The notes: generated by a model from the sequence alone, not told the origin. 36,633 bases of DNA from Okeania sp. SIO2B3 (GCF_010672525.1 NZ_JAAHGH010000080.1:1-36633), one strand, 5' to 3'. Shown: positions 17,393 to 25,850, counted from the first letter of the stretch. A program made the numbers and translations.

Positions 17393-19138
17393 GTGCAACC
17401 TGTTGACTATACGACTCTCATTGCTTCATGTTCTGAACTCTGTGCCCAATGGTTACCAGCACGTTTAGAGCAGGTATATCAGCGCGATCGCTTTACCATT
17501 GCCATTGCTCTGCGAACTCTCAAAAAACGTGGTTGGCTGGACATTTCCTGGCATCCCCAAGCAGCCCGTATTTGTATCAGTGACCCTCCGCCTCGCGCCC
17601 CTGATACTTTTACTTTTAGTCAACAATTACGACATCAGCTAGGTGGACTAGCTTTAATAGCTATTGTTGAACTTTCTCCTTGGGAGAGGGTGCTGGACTT
17701 CCAATTTGCGAAACGTCCTGGGGAAGCACCTCTATGGCATCTTTATGTGGAAGTTATGACCAAGTACAGCAATGTTATTCTGACTACTGCGGATAATCTG
17801 GTTGTTACCTGTGCTCATCAAGTGAATAGTCAACAGTCTAGTCTGCGTCAAATTCAAACTGGTCAACCTTATGAACTTCCCCCTTCTCTGACTAACCCTA
17901 TTCCTAGTTTGCAAGAAACGCAACAAGAATGGCAAGAAAGAATTAGTTTAATACCTGGTGTATTGTGGCGAAATTTAATTAAAAATTACCGTGGCCTCAG
18001 TAAGGCTTTAGTACAGCCAATGATTGAAGCTTCAGGACTAGACCCTCAAAAGTCTACTAATGACCTTAGTGCTTCGGACTGGCAAAAATTATTTAAAAGT
18101 TGGCAAGAATGGTTGAAAAATCTGGAGGATTCAAAATTTTATCCTGGTTGGGCAGCAACAGGATACACTGTCACGGGTTGGTTAAGTGTAGAATCTGTTG
18201 ATACTGTCCAGGAATTACTGAATGATTATTATACTGGACAGCTGAATCAGCAAGAGTTTAGTCAACTATATCATCAAATTAGCCAAAAACTTAAAAATAT
18301 TACGGCTAAGTTACAGCTCAAGGCTGATACTTTTACGGAACGTTTAGACCAGTCGGATGGGGCAGAATTTTTGCGATCGCAAGCTGATTTACTTATGGCC
18401 AACCTCCACGAATGGCGGCCGGGGATGAAGGCTATTACTCTCTGTGACTTTGAAACGGGGGAACCGATGGTCATCAAGTTAGATCCAGAGAAAAATGCGG
18501 TGCAAAATGCCCAAAGTCTTTATAAAAAGCACCAAAAGTTGAAACGGGCACGTGTAGCAGTTGAACCACTTTTAGCGGCAGTCCAAGCAGAAATTTATTA
18601 TTTGGAGCAAGTGGAAGCTTTTCTGTCTCAGTTAGATACTTACCGAACTCCGGAAGATTTACGCACTCTTGAAGAAATTCGGGATGAGTTAATTCAACAA
18701 GCTTATCTTAAAGCTCCAGAACATCACCAAGATAATAAAAAGGATACAGAATTTTACCGTTACGAAACTCCCAGTGGATTTGAATTATTAGTCGGCCGTA
18801 ATAATCGTCAAAATGATTTGTTAACTTTTCGGGTGGCCGGAGATTATGATTTGTGGTTTCATACTCAAGAAATTCCTGGTAGTCATGTTTTATTGCGACT
18901 GGATGCTGGCGCAATACCTGATGAAGTTGATTTACAGTTTGTTGCAGATATCAGTGCCTTTTATAGTCGTGCCCGTCAGAGTGAAATGGTCCCAGTTATT
19001 TATACCAAGCCTAAGTTTGTTTATAAGCCCAAGGGTGCTAAACCTGGTATGGTTGTATATAAGCAAGAACAGGTTTTTTGGGGTAAACCACAAAGGGCTG
19101 AAACCCATATTGCACAATTAATTGGGATACAAAATTAA
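17393..19138 (+). CDS. rqcH: RqcH-like NFACT protein of ribosome-associated quality control
   Basis: NFACT/RqcH proteins bind stalled 50S-peptidyl-tRNA complexes and add C-terminal alanine tails that mark incomplete chains for degradation. Older annotations call them fibronectin-binding proteins. Seen here in 581 residues: an NFACT-N region (1-200) with LALIAIVELSPWERVLDFQF and LYVEVMTKYSNVILTTADN, a middle and coiled-coil part (about 260-440), and an NFACT-R domain near 460-560 with GRNNRQNDLLTFRVAGDYD and LWFHTQEIPGSHVLLRL, the most conserved boxes of the family. The start is a GTG (17393-17395), which fits the usual cyanobacterial VQPVD-type N-terminus. It is monocistronic. Family assignment is confident; the alanine-tailing activity is inferred from homologues. 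Confidence 0.92.
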   Translation: MQPVDYTTLIASCSELCAQWLPARLEQVYQRDRFTIAIALRTLKKRGWLDISWHPQAARICISDPPPRAPDTFTFSQQLRHQLGGLALIAIVELSPWERVLDFQFAKRPGEAPLWHLYVEVMTKYSNVILTTADNLVVTCAHQVNSQQSSLRQIQTGQPYELPPSLTNPIPSLQETQQEWQERISLIPGVLWRNLIKNYRGLSKALVQPMIEASGLDPQKSTNDLSASDWQKLFKSWQEWLKNLEDSKFYPGWAATGYTVTGWLSVESVDTVQELLNDYYTGQLNQQEFSQLYHQISQKLKNITAKLQLKADTFTERLDQSDGAEFLRSQADLLMANLHEWRPGMKAITLCDFETGEPMVIKLDPEKNAVQNAQSLYKKHQKLKRARVAVEPLLAAVQAEIYYLEQVEAFLSQLDTYRTPEDLRTLEEIRDELIQQAYLKAPEHHQDNKKDTEFYRYETPSGFELLVGRNNRQNDLLTFRVAGDYDLWFHTQEIPGSHVLLRLDAGAIPDEVDLQFVADISAFYSRARQSEMVPVIYTKPKFVYKPKGAKPGMVVYKQEQVFWGKPQRAETHIAQLIGIQN

Positions 19139-19182
19139 AAATTTTTCCAAAAGTTGCTCAATAGTTTGTTACAATCAGCGAT

Positions 19183-19321
19183 ATAGACATTGTGAGATAT
19201 ATAACCCGCAAATCGCTGCGAATTTGGGAACACGTAGCTGCTTGCTTGTTAATCTCGCAGAAATAACAACGGAAAATAATTTTTACTGAGGCCTGCTTGA
19301 CAAAGTTGGTCTTTTTTTTTC
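19183..19321 (+). ncRNA. Candidate structured small RNA after the RqcH-like gene
   Basis: An 8-bp outer stem TGTGAGAT (19191-19198) / ATCTCGCA (19252-19259, one G-T pair) encloses an inner hairpin CCC-GC-AAAT / ATTT-GGG and a possible AACA / TGTT arm, as in a three-way junction. A TACAAT hexamer at 19170-19175 could be the -10 box, and a terminator ends the unit, giving an RNA of about 135 nt. It matches no family I can name with confidence. It could also simply be the structured 3' UTR of the gene upstream. Confidence 0.4.
19289..19320 (+). terminator. Rho-independent terminator
   Basis: The hairpin AGGCC-TG-CTT / AAG-TT-GGTCT, with GACA as apical loop and one wobble pair, is followed by about eight Ts (19312-19320). 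It lies 150 bp past the RqcH-like gene, ending either that transcript or the candidate small RNA. Confidence 0.65.
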
Positions 19322-19560
19322 AGTGGGTAGGGAGTAGGGAACCCACCCCTCGCCCCTCCCCCTCCCAGGAGGGGAAGAATTGATAATTTCTGTGCGATAA
19401 TTGATTTGATTTTTTATCAAAATAACATAGGTCTAAAACCCCGCCTTTTAAGGCGATCGGGTTTTTGGAGAGTTGCTCAAATCCCCTACTTCTCCTTCAC
19501 CGCAGGGGTTAGGGGTTGGTTTACTTCTGAATTTTTAATTTTGACTTCTGACTTCGTTAA
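19322..19560 (+). repeat. Repeat block including a family B element
   Basis: A G/C-rich palindromic block (ACCCACCCCTCG, then CCCCTCCCAGGAGGGG) at about 19341-19377 recurs near 27389-27424 and, inverted, near 5842-5870. Family B follows at 19410-19560: TTTTTTATCAAAATAACATA, CCGCCTTTTAAGGCG and ACTTCTGACTTCGTTAA. Confidence 0.6.
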
Positions 19561-19873
19561 GACTGGAGATGTATATTAGTCTATGTCCTAACCAATTTTT
19601 TCTTAGCTATAGAAAAACTCCAGTTGCCCAAGCATTCTTTTGCTCTGTGCTCCGTAACCTAAAATAATTTTATAGTTTATTCAAATAAATGAAATGCCCT
19701 GTAATTAGAGGCTGTTTATTCACTTCAAAAAAAGTTTTAATCTTTGAGTGAAGGGGGTTAGTCTAAGCTAGAGTGTTTTTCTTTGACTTCTTCCTGTTTT
19801 CTTAGAAACAGAAATTCTCAGCAGATGCTACAGAACTGGATCGATAAACATTTCTCGTTTCTTCTTAACTGTC

Positions 19874-19970
19874 ACCCAGATACATCTCTGGGTAGGAATA
19901 GTCAAAACGCCCCTGGAAACTAATTTGTATTGATATCTACGCCACAAATAAGTTTTAGCATAACGCTAAA
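19874..19970 (+). promoter_or_regulatory. Hairpin and operator-like palindrome upstream of cysH
   Basis: A perfect 7-bp hairpin ACCCAGA TACATC TCTGGGT is at 19874-19893. A 17-bp palindrome TTTAGC ATAAC GCTAAA at 19954-19970 sits just before GATAGTATATTATAAC, which can supply a -10 box. This is about 150 bp before the cysH ATG and could be a repressor or activator site for sulfur control. No sequence-specific regulator can be named. Confidence 0.4.
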
Positions 19971-20118
19971 TTACGATAGTATATTATAACATAAAAAAGC
20001 TTTTTGTAACATAAGGTAATCTGGATTTATAAAACAGTATAAATAATCTCCCATTGAAGATTGCTGACAACGTATGATTAACGTTTAAAGTCTGATGCTA
20101 ATTTGATTGGTAATAACT

Positions 20119-20922
20119 ATGTCACAACAGAGTCTCATCACAGTCAACAAAAATGGACAATACAATCAACAAAATTTTACATATCCACCAAAATTGGATC
20201 TTGAGGTTGTCAACCAGGAACTTGCCCAAGCAGATGCTCATACTCTGGTTAAGTGGGGATATGCAACCTTTGGAGAAGGTTTAGTTATGAGTACCAGTTT
20301 TGGTATCCAGGCTGCTGTTATGTTACATCTAGTGACAACTGTTGTACCTAATATTCCTGTTATTTGGGTTGATACAGGATATTTACCAGCCGAAACTTAT
20401 AGATTTGCTGAAGAGTTGACCGAACGACTGAGGCTTAATCTTAAAGTATATCAATCTTCAATTAGTCCAGCTAGAATGGAAGCTCTACATGGCCGACTGT
20501 GGGCTGAGAATAATGCTGATGCTCTGAACCGCTATGACCAAATTCGGAAGGTAGAACCTATGCAAAGAGCATTAAAAGAGTTAGGTGCTAAAGCTTGGCT
20601 AGCTGGCCTACGGAAAGACCAAACTGACCACCGCAAGGGTCTTAACCGCATTGGTCAGCAATCGGGAATATATAAGATTTTACCTATATTAAGTTGGAAT
20701 GCCAGGGATATATACCAATATTTGACTGCTTACAATTTGCCTTATCATCCATTTTTCGATTTGGGTTATACTACTGTGGGAGATTGGCATTCTAGTCGTC
20801 CCTTGACTGCGGAAGATGAGAATGAACGGGATACTCGTTTTCATGGTCTTAAGCAGGAGTGCGGACTACATTTGCCTCAGACTGATGGACAAGCTCAAAG
20901 TTTAGATTCGAGTTCATTATAA
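20119..20922 (+). CDS. cysH: Phosphoadenosine phosphosulfate (PAPS) reductase
   Basis: This cytosolic enzyme of assimilatory sulfate reduction converts PAPS to sulfite with thioredoxin as electron donor. The PP-loop-type motif [51 protein letters not shown] and the catalytic ECGLH (Cys at about residue 248) are all present. The cysteine pairs that bind the iron-sulfur cluster in APS reductases are absent (KVEPMQRAL stands where CC would be expected), so PAPS rather than APS is the likely substrate. The start is taken as ATG 20119-20121 (267 residues); an in-frame TTG at 20107 would add four residues. It stands alone with a structured upstream region. The tail after ECGLH is somewhat long and Ser/Gln-rich. 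Confidence 0.94.
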   Translation: MSQQSLITVNKNGQYNQQNFTYPPKLDLEVVNQELAQADAHTLVKWGYATFGEGLVMSTSFGIQAAVMLHLVTTVVPNIPVIWVDTGYLPAETYRFAEELTERLRLNLKVYQSSISPARMEALHGRLWAENNADALNRYDQIRKVEPMQRALKELGAKAWLAGLRKDQTDHRKGLNRIGQQSGIYKILPILSWNARDIYQYLTAYNLPYHPFFDLGYTTVGDWHSSRPLTAEDENERDTRFHGLKQECGLHLPQTDGQAQSLDSSSL

Positions 20923-20965
20923 TTGACAATCTATTAGCTATTTTCAGTGAGCTAGGAGCAGGAGT

Positions 20966-21060
20966 GTTCAACAATTAATAATTAATAATTAATAATTAAT
21001 AATTACCTCTCCTTTTTTTCTCCTTTAAAGGAGAGGCTTTAAACCTTAATTATTCGGTAA
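20966..21060 (+). repeat. Family C element, compact copy
   Basis: It starts GTTCAACAATTAATAATT, holds TCTCCTTTAAAGGAGAGGC and ends TTATTCGGTAA. At 95 bp it is the shortest complete-looking copy here. Confidence 0.75.
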
Positions 21061-21276
21061 GTTTAGCAATTTATGTTTGATTTGCAACGTACAAGCAAAA
21101 AAGTCTTGTTTGTTGATACTTCTTGAAGTCTGGCTTGAAATCTCTGGAGTTATATTATCTCCATATCTGGCTTTAATAAATAAAATTTAAGAATTGAAAG
21201 TAAGGAAGAAATAATTTCTACATTCTCTATTTTTTTCCTTACCTCCATACTCTTATTTCCTGACTCCTCCCTAATT

Positions 21277-21555
21277 ATTTATCTTTTTCTTTATGGGTTG
21301 AATACCCCACCATCATTTCAGTTATCAGTTATCAGTTATCAGTACCTCTGTCTGTTTGCGCAGCATTCCGCAGGAAAGTATTGGGATTGAAATATTGAAC
21401 TTGATTTTTTTTATCCCCTTGTAGAGCGACAGCTCGCGGCGCAGCCAAGGGGAAGATTCAGACTTTATTTTTTGGTCAACAGGGGTGTTTACAATTAGTT
21501 GGGGTTTGAGTCCCCATCCACTTCTTCCTTCTTTCTTCTTCCTTCTTCCTTCTTC
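21277..21555 (+). repeat. Family D element interrupted by family E
   Basis: D begins ATTTATCTTTTTCTTTATGG and GAATACCCCACCAT. At about 21315 it is broken by E (TCATTTCAG with TTATCAG units, GCGCAGCATTCCGCAGG, GAGCGACAGCTCGCGG, ending TTTTTTGGTCAA at 21480). It then resumes with CAGGGGTGTTTACAATTAG, GAGTCCCCATCCACTTC and a CTTCTTC array. The array ends at the TGA stop of the S-formylglutathione hydrolase gene. Confidence 0.7.
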
Positions 21556-22402
21556 AATTCAAAGCTTCTGCATGATATCTTATGTGGTCTTCTATGAAAG
21601 ATGCAATAAAGTAATAGCTATGATCGTAATTTTTTTGCATTCTTAAAGTGAGATTTACTCCTTTTTTTTGACAAGCTTCTTCAAATACTTCTGGTAATAA
21701 TTGTTTTTGGGATAAAAAGGGGTCTGCAGTTCCTACATCAATTAAAATCGGACGATTATAACCATAATTTAAGATTAATTCACTAGCATCATAATCACGC
21801 CAGTTTTCTTGATTTGCACCTAAATAATTGCTAAAAGCTTTTTCACCCCAAGGACAACGCATTGGTGCTGCAATTGGCGCAAAAGCAGAAATAGATTGAT
21901 ATTTTGTCGGATTTTTTATAGCACAAATTAATGCTCCGTGACCTCCCATGGAATGACCAAAAATACTTTGTTTATCTGGCTGAATTGGAAATTTTTTAGC
22001 GATGAGTTCTGGTAATTCTTTAACAACATAACTATACATTTGATAATGTTTTTTCCAAGGTTCTAATGTGGCATCAACATAAAATCCTGCACCTGTACCA
22101 AAATCCCAATTATCGTTTTCATTTTTAATGCCAGTATTGCGCGGACTTGTATCTGGCACGACTAAAATTAATCCATATTTTGCAGCAAATTGTTGTGCCC
22201 CTGCTTTAGCCATAAAGTTTTCTTCAGTACAGGTTAAACCTGAAAGAAAATACAATGCTGGTAATAGTTTTGATTTTGTTTTTTGAGGGAGATAAATTGA
22301 AAAGCGCATCTCAATATTACAGGTTGAAGATGAGTGGAAATAATAGCTAACTTTGCCACTGAAACATTGATGTTCTTTAACAAGTTTGAGTTCTGTAGAC
22401 AT
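21554..22402 (-). CDS. S-formylglutathione hydrolase
   Basis: This is an alpha/beta-hydrolase of the esterase D family (282 residues, a normal length). It hydrolyses S-formylglutathione to formate and glutathione in glutathione-dependent formaldehyde detoxification, probably in the cytosol. The oxyanion-side motif LYFLSGLTCTEENFM is near residue 49, the nucleophile elbow GHSMGGHGA near 148, the Asp in DVGTADPFL near 226 and the His in NYDHSYYFI near 261, completing the Ser-Asp-His triad. WDFGTGAGFYVDAT is also characteristic. It starts at ATG 22400-22402. No partner formaldehyde dehydrogenase gene is nearby. Its stop codon touches a family D CTTCTTC array, but the ending looks normal. Confidence 0.93.
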   Translation of the reverse strand: MSTELKLVKEHQCFSGKVSYYFHSSSTCNIEMRFSIYLPQKTKSKLLPALYFLSGLTCTEENFMAKAGAQQFAAKYGLILVVPDTSPRNTGIKNENDNWDFGTGAGFYVDATLEPWKKHYQMYSYVVKELPELIAKKFPIQPDKQSIFGHSMGGHGALICAIKNPTKYQSISAFAPIAAPMRCPWGEKAFSNYLGANQENWRDYDASELILNYGYNRPILIDVGTADPFLSQKQLLPEVFEEACQKKGVNLTLRMQKNYDHSYYFIASFIEDHIRYHAEALN

Positions 22403-22477
22403 AATTTAATCAGGAATAAAGATAGATAAATTTTAATTTGTAACAGGTGGTAAGTGTGGTTGAATAATTGGTAGTCC

Positions 22478-22586
22478 TGCATAGTAATGATATACAAGAA
22501 ACAAGGGATACTTGGTATGGGAGCAAGATGCTCCCACTGCCGTACCTCGTAACAAAAATAATGCAATGCACGACTATTACAATGCA
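22478..22586. repeat. MITE-like element G, copy 1
   Basis: A 109-bp element with inverted ends TGCATAGTAATG (22478-22489) and TATTACAATGCA (22575-22586), and an internal hairpin GGGAGC-AAGAT-GCTCCC. The second copy, also 109 bp, is at 24213-24321. Confidence 0.75.
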
Positions 22587-22773
22587 CTACCACCGAATAA
22601 TTAATTTTTTCAGATTTACAGCACTTTTTATTTAAGTAAGCTACAAAATTATTTTTGCTTAGGGAGCAGGGAATAGGGAGTAGAAAAATGCTTTTGATAC
22701 TTTAGTTTTCTATCTATGTGAAAACCTCTATAAAGTCTTTTTTTTTCGTAAAAAAATTTATTCAAATTTCCTT

Positions 22774-23253
22774 TTGTGGACACAAGGTTTGGCCAATTTA
22801 GGTTATGTAGTTTTTTGTAGGATTGTTAGTAACTATTTATCAGATAATTTTTCTTATTTAGGTGGAGCAACTATTACTATTATTGAAAGTGATATTGTGA
22901 GCAGAAAAGTGCTTGCTGAGTTTGCTAAGGAGTTAAATTTGAAGCAGTTTTCTCTATTGGGAAAAAGTTATAAATGGAAGCATAAAAGTGAGCAGAATAA
23001 AATTTTAGCTCAAATGTTTGAGGCTTTAGTAGGGGCTATTTTTTTGGAGTTTGACCGAGATTTAGGTTTGACTTATGATTGGTTAGTTGAAAGTTTTATT
23101 GCTGAAGCGGTTGATCGGGTTTTAATTACTGCTGTTAAGGATGATGATTCTGATTTAGAAACAGATTTTAAATTGATAGATTGGATTGAGGCTTTAAATT
23201 TACCTTTATTAAATCAAAATAGTTTATATAGAAATAAAGAATTCTTTGTTTGA
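22774..23253 (+). pseudogene. Decayed RNase III-like domain
   Basis: The 159-codon frame aligns to RNase III catalytic domains: GYVVFCRIVSNYLSDNF, SDIVSRKVLAEFAKELNL, QFSLLGKSYK and AQMFEALVGAIFLEF. RNase III enzymes cleave double-stranded RNA. The usual first signature (ERLEFLGD, with catalytic Glu and Asp) is missing: GD is replaced by GY, and the second catalytic Asp before FEAL is Gln. No ATG start exists; the first usable codon is TTG at 22774, the upstream frame is open but not family-like, and a TAG lies at 22681. The double-stranded-RNA-binding domain is also absent. An inactive remnant is most likely. An inactive protein in the cyanobacterial RNase III-like group is the alternative. 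AT-rich codon use matches the surroundings. Confidence 0.55.
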
Positions 23254-23260
23254 ATGTTTT

Positions 23261-23398
23261 GAGTAGGAAGTAGGTTCAATAATTGATAATTGATAATTGA
23301 TAATTACCTCTCTCTAAAAGGAAGAGGATTGAATAAAAGGAAAATTTTTTCTTGTTTCTCCTTTAAAGGAGAGGATTTTTACCTTAATTATTCGGTAA
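23261..23398 (+). repeat. Family C element
   Basis: GAGTAGGAAGTAGGTTCAAT leads into a TAATTGATAATTGA array, a GGAAGAGGATTGA middle, TCTCCTTTAAAGGAGAGG and TTATTCGGTAA. The GAGTAGGAAGTAG arm also appears at the yjbQ copy near 33909. Confidence 0.7.
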
Positions 23399-23559
23399 AG
23401 AGTATAGTAACTAGGCAAAACTATTTCAGTTCTCAAAAATAATGTATTTTTCAATGCACTTTGTTGAAGGAAGCAATCTCTATGACTTTGAAATTGCTTT
23501 CCGACCTTTGTAATGACAATTATTTAATCGAATTTCAGATTAAATAAAAGTAAAATCAA

Positions 23560-23967
23560 TCATCCATCAGATTTCAAACTTATTTCAACGCGACCTTTAG
23601 TCTTCATTTCATTTAGAATATCAGCAGGAATATTTTTTACCTTTTTGACTTTAGCACTTACAGTATTGACAAAACTTTTTTCTTCTTTTTGACTGTAAGT
23701 TTTAATTTCCATCAAGTCTTTTTTGTCATCAAGAATAAGATGACTTCCTAAAACAGAATATCCATCTTGTTCAATTCTTGTGTGGATATTTTTAATATCT
23801 TTCTCCAGTAAATCAAAATTTAAAGTTTCCTTCTCAATACTGTTAAAGGTGTCAATTTCCACATCATTTTCTTGTAATGCTTGTGATATTTTTTCACCAG
23901 CATTTTTCATGGTATTAAATAATTTGCAAAATTTATCTCCTAAGCTTTCTTGGTCTGTCTCTATCAT
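23560..23967 (-). CDS. Soluble hypothetical protein, third gene of the AAA+ set
   Basis: This 135-residue protein is not recognised. It is charged and has no signal peptide or membrane segment. Residues 1-75 look helical (LGDKFCKLFNTMKNAGEKIS, NFDLLEKDIKNIHTRIEQDG). Residues 75-135 look like alternating strands and helices (YSVLGSHLILDDKKDLMEIK, VNTVSAKVKKVKNIPADIL, GRVEISLKS). AAGGA lies 9 bp before the ATG (23965-23967), a good ribosome binding site. It follows the small membrane protein on the same strand after a 344-bp gap that contains a palindrome and a MITE-like element, so its link to the AAA+ gene is by position only. Confidence 0.65.
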   Translation of the reverse strand: MIETDQESLGDKFCKLFNTMKNAGEKISQALQENDVEIDTFNSIEKETLNFDLLEKDIKNIHTRIEQDGYSVLGSHLILDDKKDLMEIKTYSQKEEKSFVNTVSAKVKKVKNIPADILNEMKTKGRVEISLKSDG

Positions 23968-24093
23968 AGATATTATCCTTAAACAGTTTAATATTTTGTA
24001 GTTTTGACTAATGCAATAGACACTGGTTTATAGCAGTTTCAGAAAATATTGCCACATTAAATTTTTTTAGTAAGAGATAAAGTTTGTTATTTT

Positions 24094-24122
24094 TATAGAG
24101 GTTTGGAGACCAAACCTCTATA
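24094..24122. repeat. Perfect 13-bp palindrome
   Basis: TATAGAGGTTTGG AGA CCAAACCTCTATA is a hairpin with a 3-nt loop. There is no T tract on either strand, so it is more likely a repeat or protein site than a terminator. Confidence 0.65.
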
Positions 24123-24212
24123 ATTATCGTGACAAATAGCAATTTATTCTTGCTTATTCCCTGCTTCCTTTCTCAACTTCAAGTTTCACTTTACATCAAT
24201 TTCAGGTAGCCC

Positions 24213-24321
24213 TGCATAATAATGGTATGTAGGAAAAAGGAATATATGGCAAGGGAGCAAGATGCTCCTATTACCATGCTTTCTAACAAACATAATGACA
24301 ATGCACCATCATTACAATGCA
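24213..24321. repeat. MITE-like element G, copy 2, overlapping a gene end
   Basis: 109 bp, with ends TGCATAATAATG (24213-24224) and CATTACAATGCA (24310-24321) and the internal hairpin GGGAGCAAGATGCTCC. Its right end covers the last two codons and the TAA stop of the small membrane protein gene. Confidence 0.75.
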
Positions 24322-24653
24322 GCTTCAGCCAATTTATATTTTATCTGCTGATCGACTAGGGCTTTAATATCATCAGGCAAATCTAATTCTCGTATTTCTT
24401 CCCTTACGGATTCTAATCTTGTTTTTTTAGTATTAATATTAACAATATTAACTTCTATTAGTTTTTCAAAAAGTGCACCCCTTTTATTTAAGAAAAGAAT
24501 AACATTACTAACTACCTCAATAGCAGGATTAATTCTGTCCCATATTTTTTTTATTGCACCATTAGCCCAAGTTTGTATGTCATCCCAAAAATAAACAGCA
24601 GCACCACCACCTAATAAACCTAAACCTATAATTGTCCAAGTTATAGGATCCAT
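24312..24653 (-). CDS. Small single-helix membrane protein coupled to the AAA+ gene
   Basis: The 113-residue protein is not recognised. One membrane helix is at about residues 5-24 (TWTIIGLGLLGGGAAVYFWD), followed by a soluble, mainly helical region with INPAIEVVSNVILFLNKRG and a charged C-terminal half ending DIKALVDQQIKYKLAEAAL. An AGGAGG ribosome binding site lies 8 bp before the ATG and is embedded in the three Glu codons that end the AAA+ gene. Only 3 bp separate that stop from this start, so the two are translationally coupled and probably function together. The stop codon and final Ala-Leu lie in a MITE-like element end, so the original C-terminus may have been altered. Confidence 0.75.
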   Translation of the reverse strand: MDPITWTIIGLGLLGGGAAVYFWDDIQTWANGAIKKIWDRINPAIEVVSNVILFLNKRGALFEKLIEVNIVNINTKKTRLESVREEIRELDLPDDIKALVDQQIKYKLAEAAL

Positions 24654-24656
24654 AAT

Positions 24657-25556
24657 TTATTCCTCCTCTAAATTTGAATTGTTTCTGTTTTCTACCACAA
24701 CTGTTTCTGCTAAATTAAATTTTTTGTGACGCAGTTTGATAGTTTTATATTTGTTGATTTCTTCGTTGATAATTTCTTCATCAATGGCTTTTGCTTTACC
24801 AACTAGCAATTTTAATCCCAGCTTAATTGTGATGTTTCTAATATCTCCACCACATAATCCTTCGCTAATTTCAGCAGCTCTTTCATAGGTGATATTTCTA
24901 GGAACTTTTTCAGATATATGAAATTGCCAAAGTTGAGTTCTCATTTCTATATCTGGTACGGGAAACTCAACGTTAAAAATGATTCTCCTTAAAAAAGCCT
25001 CATCATAATTTTCAAATAAGTTTGTGGCAAATATGATTACGCCATTAAACTTATCCATCAATGTTAATAAGGTGCTTTTGGCAGAGTTCACACCATAGTC
25101 TGCTGCTTGGGATAAGTTGGAAATTCTCTTACTTAATACCGCATCAGCTTCATCAAAAAATAATAAACTATGATTTTCTTCAGCTATCCGGAAAATTTTT
25201 GATAAATTCTTAGATGTACCACCTACTAATTCGGATTCTAATTCTCCATAATTAACCTTAATAATCTTAGTTTCTAATTTTTGGGCGATGGCTTCAGCAG
25301 TAATACTTTTTCCTGTGCCTGGTAATCCAAAAAAGTTGATACTTAAACCATTACCTGTTTTGAGAAAACGATTAAATTCCCATTCAAGTAACAATTTTTC
25401 CCGATTTTTTACATAAGCAATCATCTCTTCGATTTGCTCAATTGTAGTTTTTGACAAGGCTATTTCATCTAACGTCCATTTAGGTGTTTCTAGTAAACTG
25501 CTTACTTCATCTTTGCCATTAGAATTTTTTTTCTCCTTGACTATTTCATATTTCAT
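24657..25556 (-). CDS. AAA+ ATPase
   Basis: The 299-residue protein has one AAA module like those of FtsH, Cdc48 and SpoVK-type ATPases. Walker A GLPGTGKS is at 77-84, the LVGGTSKN segment near 110-117 stands where pore and linker elements are expected, Walker B LLFFDEADAVL is at 131-141, the sensor-1 Asn in FATN is at 179, tandem arginines at 190-191 (DEAFLRRI) can act as arginine fingers, and a sensor-2 region GGDIRNI lies near 236. A family-specific helical N-terminus (1-65) precedes it and a charged tail follows. No protease or DNA-binding domain is fused. It should form a ring that remodels a protein; the coupled membrane protein suggests action at a membrane. It starts at ATG 25554-25556 without a strong ribosome binding site. 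Confidence 0.88.
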   Translation of the reverse strand: MKYEIVKEKKNSNGKDEVSSLLETPKWTLDEIALSKTTIEQIEEMIAYVKNREKLLLEWEFNRFLKTGNGLSINFFGLPGTGKSITAEAIAQKLETKIIKVNYGELESELVGGTSKNLSKIFRIAEENHSLLFFDEADAVLSKRISNLSQAADYGVNSAKSTLLTLMDKFNGVIIFATNLFENYDEAFLRRIIFNVEFPVPDIEMRTQLWQFHISEKVPRNITYERAAEISEGLCGGDIRNITIKLGLKLLVGKAKAIDEEIINEEINKYKTIKLRHKKFNLAETVVVENRNNSNLEEE

Positions 25557-25850
25557 GGTTTGATATTCTGTTTGCTTTCTTTTGCCATTGCTAGAAGTTT
25601 TTTATACCAGCAAACAGTTCTATCGTAAGAAAAAATTACCTTTACTGACAGTACGAAAAGTATGCACTTTACCTGTTATATAAAAGTAGGAAAATTATGA
25701 TAAGTATGGTACTTTTAAAAATAATGTAGTTTTAACACAAAGTCCGTTCTGATAAGACTATATTCCTAAAATTTCAAATCTTTTACCTAAAAGGAATTCA
25801 GCGATTTAAGTAAATAGTCTATTAGAACCGGATTTAATATTAATTGATTT
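25557..25850. promoter_or_regulatory. Divergent promoter region between the AAA+ and STAND genes
   Basis: A 294-bp AT-rich gap between divergent starts. No repeat copy lies in it, unlike most gaps of this size here, which is consistent with a functional control region. No operator palindrome was identified. Confidence 0.45.

Noticed and set aside
19183-19321. Assignment of the candidate RNA as 6S, SRP or tmRNA
   Set aside because: None of the defining conserved sequences of these RNAs could be recognised, so it is left unnamed.
22234-22593. 119-codon frame overlapping the S-formylglutathione hydrolase gene start
   Set aside because: It overlaps a well-supported gene in another frame and a MITE-like element.
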